Source: an uncultured Veillonella sp. (lineage in GTDB: Bacteria; Bacillota; Negativicutes; Veillonellales; Veillonellaceae). Taken from it: a stretch of 9,800 nt of DNA. The stretch spans positions 1-9,800 of the forward strand of contig URPT01000055.1 of the NCBI GenBank assembly GCA_900549845.1. Reading direction: 5' to 3'. Positions 6,731 to 9,800 of this stretch are shown one piece after another. The notes under the pieces were generated by a model. It did no database searches and was not told the DNA's origin. It was given only the letters and a program-made list of their open reading frames with translations. Within the stretch, counting starts at the first letter, position 1. Each line of letters begins with the position of its first letter. The position numbers and the translations under genes were made by a program.

Positions 6731-7624
6731 ATACAAGAAATAATTCCACTCACTAGGCCTCGTACATTAGCAGCTGCTTTAGGGCCTACCATTTTAGGTG
6801 CAGCCTTTAGCTATTACGCATTTGGTGCCACTCACGGTACAGGTCTTGCCATTATCCATACGGTTTTAATATTTTTAGCCGTTGTAACAGCTCAAATTGT
6901 AGCTAATTTATGGAATGAATATAAAGATTTTAAATCTGGTCTCGATGCGGGGCAAAAGGTCGGCAATGCTGGTTCTATCACCCGTGGTGCCATTACACCA
7001 GAGCTCATCGTTACCATGATTAAGGTACTCATGGTTGTACCTATTATCATCGGTCTTTATCTATCGGCAACTATCACCTGGTACTATATTCCAGCTGGTT
7101 TTCTTTGCATTCTCATCAGTTTTCTCTACTCTGGTGGGCCAAAACCGATTTCTCGCACACCATTTGGTGAAATTTCCTCTGGTATCGCTATGGGTTTTGC
7201 CATCGTCCTCATTACAGGCTATGCATGGACACGAGACTTATCTTTAGCATTATTAATCCCTGCTATTCCATCTACATTGCTCGTTGGTTCCATTATGCTC
7301 ACGAATAACATTCGTGATATTAGAAATGATGAAAGCCATGGTCGTCGTACATTACCAATCGTATTAGGCCGTGAACGTGCCCTCAGTTTAATGAGCGTCA
7401 CTTACCTATTCAATTTCATTTGGATCCTTGCATGGATCATTGTAGGTCACATGACATGGTTCTCCCTCTTCGCCTTTCTCGCAGCACCACTAGCTTTCAA
7501 AACAGTACATACCCTAAGTACTAAAACAGATGAGTTCCTGCTCGACAAAGCGATGGGCACCACTGCGGGAGCAGCTATGATTTATCAAATCATGTGGTCC
7601 ATTGGACTTATCATCGGTAAATAA
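6728..7624 (+). CDS. menA: UbiA-family prenyltransferase, MenA-like
   Basis: A 298-residue integral membrane prenyltransferase with eight or nine hydrophobic helices. The first aspartate-rich motif is N-L-W-N-E-Y-K-D at 60-67 followed by G-L-D (about 71-73). The Y-S-G-G-P-K-P-I segment at 134-141 and the second motif N-N-I-R-D-I-R-N-D at 193-201, followed by G-R-R-T-L-P-I-V-L-G, are typical of 1,4-dihydroxy-2-naphthoate polyprenyltransferases. MenA joins a polyprenyl diphosphate to dihydroxynaphthoate in menaquinone synthesis, with Mg2+ held by these aspartates. No other quinone-pathway gene is in view, so another aromatic acceptor is possible. I start at ATG 6728 because the N-terminus I-Q-E-I-I-P-L-T-R-P-R-T matches family members; the in-frame GTG at 6704 overlaps the ribosome binding site. 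Confidence 0.82.
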   Translation: MIQEIIPLTRPRTLAAALGPTILGAAFSYYAFGATHGTGLAIIHTVLIFLAVVTAQIVANLWNEYKDFKSGLDAGQKVGNAGSITRGAITPELIVTMIKVLMVVPIIIGLYLSATITWYYIPAGFLCILISFLYSGGPKPISRTPFGEISSGIAMGFAIVLITGYAWTRDLSLALLIPAIPSTLLVGSIMLTNNIRDIRNDESHGRRTLPIVLGRERALSLMSVTYLFNFIWILAWIIVGHMTWFSLFAFLAAPLAFKTVHTLSTKTDEFLLDKAMGTTAGAAMIYQIMWSIGLIIGK

Positions 7625-7627
7625 GGG

Positions 7628-7648
7628 TCCATAGCTTAAAGTTATGGA
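7628..7648 (+). other. Weak hairpin after menA
   Basis: TCCATA (7628-7633) and TATGGA (7643-7648) pair, and the stem can be lengthened inward with a G-U pair to leave a short loop. No T-run follows, so it is a poor intrinsic terminator and may only attenuate read-through or protect the 3' end. Confidence 0.3.
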
Positions 7649-7668
7649 GAACCTACAATAATTCCTTC

Positions 7669-7697
7669 TTGATAGATAGGAAATAATTTAGTACTAT
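7669..7697 (+). promoter_or_regulatory. Promoter of metQ
   Basis: TTGATA (7669-7674, five of six to consensus) and TACTAT (7692-7697, four of six) with a 17-base spacer. Transcription starting near 7704 leaves a leader of about 40 bases, too short for a SAM riboswitch or T-box. Confidence 0.55.
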
Positions 7698-7742
7698 AAA
7701 TGTAATATTTTATATGAAATGATTGTAAAAGGAGTGTGTCTA

Positions 7743-8564
7743 ATGAGAAAATTTTTAGCATTAGCAGCTACTGTAATCCTTGGCGGTGCTTTATTGATCG
7801 CTGGTTGCGGTAATGACAATAACAAACAAGCTGCTAACAACGGCAAACAAGTATTAAAAATCGGTGCTACAGCAGTACCTCACGCAGAAATTTTGGAACA
7901 AGTTAAACCTGTCTTGGCAAAAGATGGTATTGATTTACAAATCACTGAATTCACTGATTACAACACACCAAACATTGCTTTGGGTGATAAAGAAATCGAT
8001 GCAAACTTCTTCCAACATGTACCTTACATGGATGAATTCGCAAAAGCTCACAACCTTCCACTAGTATCCGCTGGCGGTGTTCACCTTGAGCCAATGGGCT
8101 TATACTCCCATCAAATTAAAGATTTAAAAGATCTTCCTAAAGGCGCTAAAATCGCTATCCCTAACGACCCTACAAACGGTGGTCGTGCATTATTGTTATT
8201 GCAAAAAGAAGGTCTTATCACATTGAAAGACTCTAGCAATATCTTATCTACAATTCAAGATATCACTTCCAATCCTAATGGTTACCAATTTGTTGAATTA
8301 GAAGCAGCTCAAATACCTCGTTCTCTTGACGATGTAGCTTTAGCAGCTATTAACACAAACTATGCATTAAATGCAGGTCTTAACCCTGGTAAAGATGCAT
8401 TGGCAATCGAAGCTAAAGATTCCCCTTACGTAAACATCGTAACTGTACTTAAAGGCAATGAAAGCGATCCTCGCATCAAAAAATTGATGGAAGCTCTTCA
8501 TACCCCTGAAATCAAAAAATTCATTGAAGATAAATATCAAGGTGCAATTGTTCCTGCATTCTAA
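7743..8564 (+). CDS. metQ: MetQ-type methionine-binding lipoprotein of an ABC transporter
   Basis: A 273-residue NlpA/MetQ-family substrate-binding lipoprotein. The signal peptide ends with lipobox L-I-A-G-C, placing the lipidated cysteine at residue 22, followed by an Asn/Lys-rich linker. The mature domain begins K-I-G-A-T-A-V-P-H-A-E-I-L and continues with D-Y-N-T-P-N-I-A-L, the D-A-N-F-F-Q-H segment and I-P-N-D-P-T-N-G-G-R-A-L, all standard for the family. It captures methionine (possibly other amino acids) outside the membrane for a MetNI permease. No metN or metI is adjacent, so it is an orphan copy here. The start is ATG 7743 with AAAGGAG (7728-7734) 8 bases upstream; a longer frame from 7719 would read through this site and spoil the signal peptide. 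Length is normal. Confidence 0.92.
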   Translation: MRKFLALAATVILGGALLIAGCGNDNNKQAANNGKQVLKIGATAVPHAEILEQVKPVLAKDGIDLQITEFTDYNTPNIALGDKEIDANFFQHVPYMDEFAKAHNLPLVSAGGVHLEPMGLYSHQIKDLKDLPKGAKIAIPNDPTNGGRALLLLQKEGLITLKDSSNILSTIQDITSNPNGYQFVELEAAQIPRSLDDVALAAINTNYALNAGLNPGKDALAIEAKDSPYVNIVTVLKGNESDPRIKKLMEALHTPEIKKFIEDKYQGAIVPAF

Positions 8565-8572
8565 GGTATAAC

Positions 8573-8604
8573 AAAAAAGAGACCACATCAGTGGTCTCTT
8601 TTTT
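8573..8604. terminator. Bidirectional intrinsic terminator between metQ and cdd
   Basis: Fourteen-base arms (8573-8586 and 8591-8604) pair perfectly around the loop ATCA; the core is GAGACCAC/GTGGTCTC, with A- and T-tracts at the two ends (seven T at 8599-8605). It follows metQ by 8 bases and ends 2 bases before the cdd stop, serving both converging units. Confidence 0.95.
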
Positions 8605-8606
8605 TA

Positions 8607-9023
8607 CTATAAGCTGTCCGCACCAAATCTAAATGGTAATAACTCATCAAGACTAACAACTCTATAATTGCCTTTTAGATTAGCCAAGATAATCCGTGGT
8701 ATGTCAAATTCAGAAATTACTTGGCGACAGGCACCACATGGTGCACAAGGCCCTTCCGTATCAGCAACTACGGCGAGGGCCTTAAATTTTGTATGCCCTT
8801 CTGATACGGCTTTAAATATAGCAGTTCGTTCTGCACAGTTAGTTAAACTATAAGATGCATTTTCTATATTGCAACCTTCATAAATTGCCCCATCCTCACA
8901 CAGAAGGGCTGCACCTACTCCAAAATGGGAATACGGGCTATAGGTTTTCTCACGAGCTACTATGGCACGTTCAATAAGCTTTTGAATTTCCTGTTCTGTT
9001 ATATGAGTTTCCTTTTCTATCAT
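8607..9023 (-). CDS. cdd: Cytidine deaminase
   Basis: A 138-residue cytidine deaminase of the small homotetrameric class, which converts cytidine and deoxycytidine to uridine and deoxyuridine in pyrimidine salvage. The substrate loop C-N-I-E-N-A-S is at 51-57. The zinc site is C63-A-E65 and P-C-G-A-C (Cys96 and Cys99), with Glu65 the proton shuttle. The N-terminal Y-S-P-Y-S-H-F-G-V-G-A-A block is also typical. I start at ATG 9021-9023, 6 bases after GAGGAG, which overlaps the stop of pdp; a TTG nine codons earlier would lie inside pdp. The gene is directly downstream of pdp in one operon, so the uridine it makes can be cleaved by Pdp. Confidence 0.96.
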   Translation of the reverse strand: MIEKETHITEQEIQKLIERAIVAREKTYSPYSHFGVGAALLCEDGAIYEGCNIENASYSLTNCAERTAIFKAVSEGHTKFKALAVVADTEGPCAPCGACRQVISEFDIPRIILANLKGNYRVVSLDELLPFRFGADSL

Positions 9024-9033
9024 ATGGATCTCC

Positions 9034-9800
9034 TCATTCCACCATATCAAGAATCGTATCCACTACAATTGGTGCAGTTTCGCCAAAGGTAATCGCCTCT
9101 AAATATGTTTCACCCGCATTGGCGAGCAAGCTTTCATCAGAAGCATACAAGGTAGCTATACTTTCACCAGCTCGAACAGTATCACCTGTTTTCTTGTGCA
9201 TTATGATGCCTGCACTATAATCGATAGGACCATCCTTAACGATGCGACCAGCGCCAAGCATAACAGATGCAATACCACATTGCTCGGTGTTCATATGCGT
9301 AATATAACCGTCTTGAGACGCTGTAACATCATAGGTGAATTTTCCGATTGCTAATAAGCTTTCATCATCAAGAACACGACTATCTCCACCTTGAGCATCA
9401 ATCATCATACGCAATCGATCTAATGCGGCGCCAGAGTTGAGTGCCTCTTGCACGCGACTGAGAGCCGTTTCATAGTCACATATATGACTCAATACGAGCA
9501 TGTGAGCTGCCATGATAACACATTCATGTGTTAAATCCTGTGGGCCATGCCCTTTCAACGTATCAATAACCTCGCGAATTTCCAAAGTATTGCCAATAGC
9601 ATAACCTAGTGGTCTATCCATATCGGTTAAAACAGCCTTAACAGAGCGGCCATTTTCCTTACCAATATCTACCATTGCTTTAGCCAATGCACGAGCATCG
9701 TCTAAGGTTTTCATAAAGGCACCACTGCCAACCTTTACGTCTAGCAAGATCGCTTGTGCATTGGCTAAAGCAATGGTAGATATTGGTAAGGATAAGCATG
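9034..9800 (-). CDS. pdp: Pyrimidine-nucleoside phosphorylase, partial, with abnormal sequence at the window edge
   Basis: C-terminal two thirds of a nucleoside phosphorylase of the Pdp/DeoA family, which splits uridine and thymidine with phosphate into free base and (deoxy)ribose 1-phosphate. The frame runs off the window. Reading from the edge, recognisable sequence begins at A-I-L-L-D-V-K-V-G-S-G-A-F-M-K-T; then come A-L-A-K-A-M-V-D-I-G, P-L-G-Y-A-I-G-N and the C-terminal domain with M-L-G-A-G-R, D-Y-S-A-G-I and a K-K-T-G-D-T-V-R-A-G-E lipoyl-like turn. TGA (9034-9036) overlaps the cdd ribosome binding site. Codons at about 9752-9792 should encode the Ser-Ile-Met-Ser-Lys-Lys segment that binds the pyrimidine, but instead read L-P-I-S-T-I-A-L-A-N. 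This stretch is an inverted copy of bases 9656-9696. The gene may thus be inactive here, or the end of the sequence may be chimeric. Confidence 0.88.
   Translation of the reverse strand, partial: CLSLPISTIALANAQAILLDVKVGSGAFMKTLDDARALAKAMVDIGKENGRSVKAVLTDMDRPLGYAIGNTLEIREVIDTLKGHGPQDLTHECVIMAAHMLVLSHICDYETALSRVQEALNSGAALDRLRMMIDAQGGDSRVLDDESLLAIGKFTYDVTASQDGYITHMNTEQCGIASVMLGAGRIVKDGPIDYSAGIIMHKKTGDTVRAGESIATLYASDESLLANAGETYLEAITFGETAPIVVDTILDMVE
9656..9696 (+). repeat. Inverted repeat, native arm, inside pdp
   Basis: Bases 9656-9692 are identical to the reverse complement of 9756-9792 (37 of 37); including one mismatch (9693) the match extends to 9696. On the - strand this arm encodes the normal family sequence A-R-A-L-A-K-A-M-V-D-I-G-K, so it is the original copy. 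The spacer to the other arm is 55 bases. Confidence 0.95.
9752..9792 (-). repeat. Inverted repeat, derived arm, inside pdp
   Basis: Reverse-complement copy of 9656-9696 with one mismatch. Translated in the pdp frame it gives a peptide that does not fit the family, so it appears to have been copied in. Identity stops at 9792; the last eight bases of the window (9793-9800) do not continue the match. Confidence 0.95.

Noticed and set aside
7625..7742. Possible SAM riboswitch or T-box upstream of metQ
   Set aside because: The probable promoter leaves only about 40 bases of leader, and neither the S-box helices nor a T-box sequence with a terminator is visible.
9745..9747. TTG as the start of the pdp reading frame
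   Set aside because: It is an internal Leu codon in the conserved I-L-L-D-V-K-V-G strand; the frame continues to the window edge.

Overview
The window looks like chromosome from a low-to-moderate GC Firmicute of the Negativicutes, most likely Veillonella or a close relative. This rests on recognising the protein set and its flavour (CyuA-type cysteine desulfidase next to RidA, a stand-alone MetQ lipoprotein, a MenA-like UbiA enzyme, paired small secreted proteins), on AGGAGG-type ribosome binding sites, and on compact operons ending in strong hairpins. No rRNA, tRNA or CRISPR array is visible, and no gene-free stretch exceeds about 240 bases.

Region by region: (1) 1-258, + strand, is the C-terminal end of a fosmidomycin-resistance-type MFS transporter, ending at a perfect palindromic terminator that also serves the opposing gene. 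(2) 304-2873, - strand, is a visibly AT-richer three-gene cassette: a four-helix membrane protein of unknown function, an AAA15-type ATPase, and an RloB-family protein with Toprim-like motifs. The ATPase/RloB pair matches the RloAB / AbiL type of phage-defence arrangement and has a good promoter of its own. The cassette sits between two terminators, amid housekeeping genes. (3) 3028-4648, - strand, is a tightly coupled ridA-cyuA operon: CyuA breaks down L-cysteine through a reactive 2-aminoacrylate intermediate, which RidA hydrolyses. (4) 4765-6487, - strand, holds two coupled genes for secreted proteins that share a sequence block and appear to be diverged tandem paralogues of unknown function. 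(5) 6488-6727 is a divergent regulatory region with a near-consensus promoter for menA, dyad sequences and an unusual hairpin between the menA Shine-Dalgarno sequence and its ATG. (6) 6728-8564, + strand, carries menA, then metQ with its own promoter, ending in a strong bidirectional terminator. (7) 8607-9800, - strand, is a pyrimidine salvage pair, pdp (cut by the window edge) followed by cdd.

The two points most worth attention are the RloAB/AbiL-like cassette with its membrane-protein companion, and a 41-bp inverted repeat inside pdp (9656-9696 and 9752-9792). The distal arm of that repeat replaces the stretch that should encode the conserved pyrimidine-binding Ser-x3-Lys motif. It keeps the frame open but yields a peptide unlike the family, so it is either an inverted-duplication mutation or a fold-back assembly/amplification artefact.

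Several start codons were moved from the longest open frame to the codon supported by a ribosome binding site (cyuA, the 5543 gene, menA, metQ, cdd).
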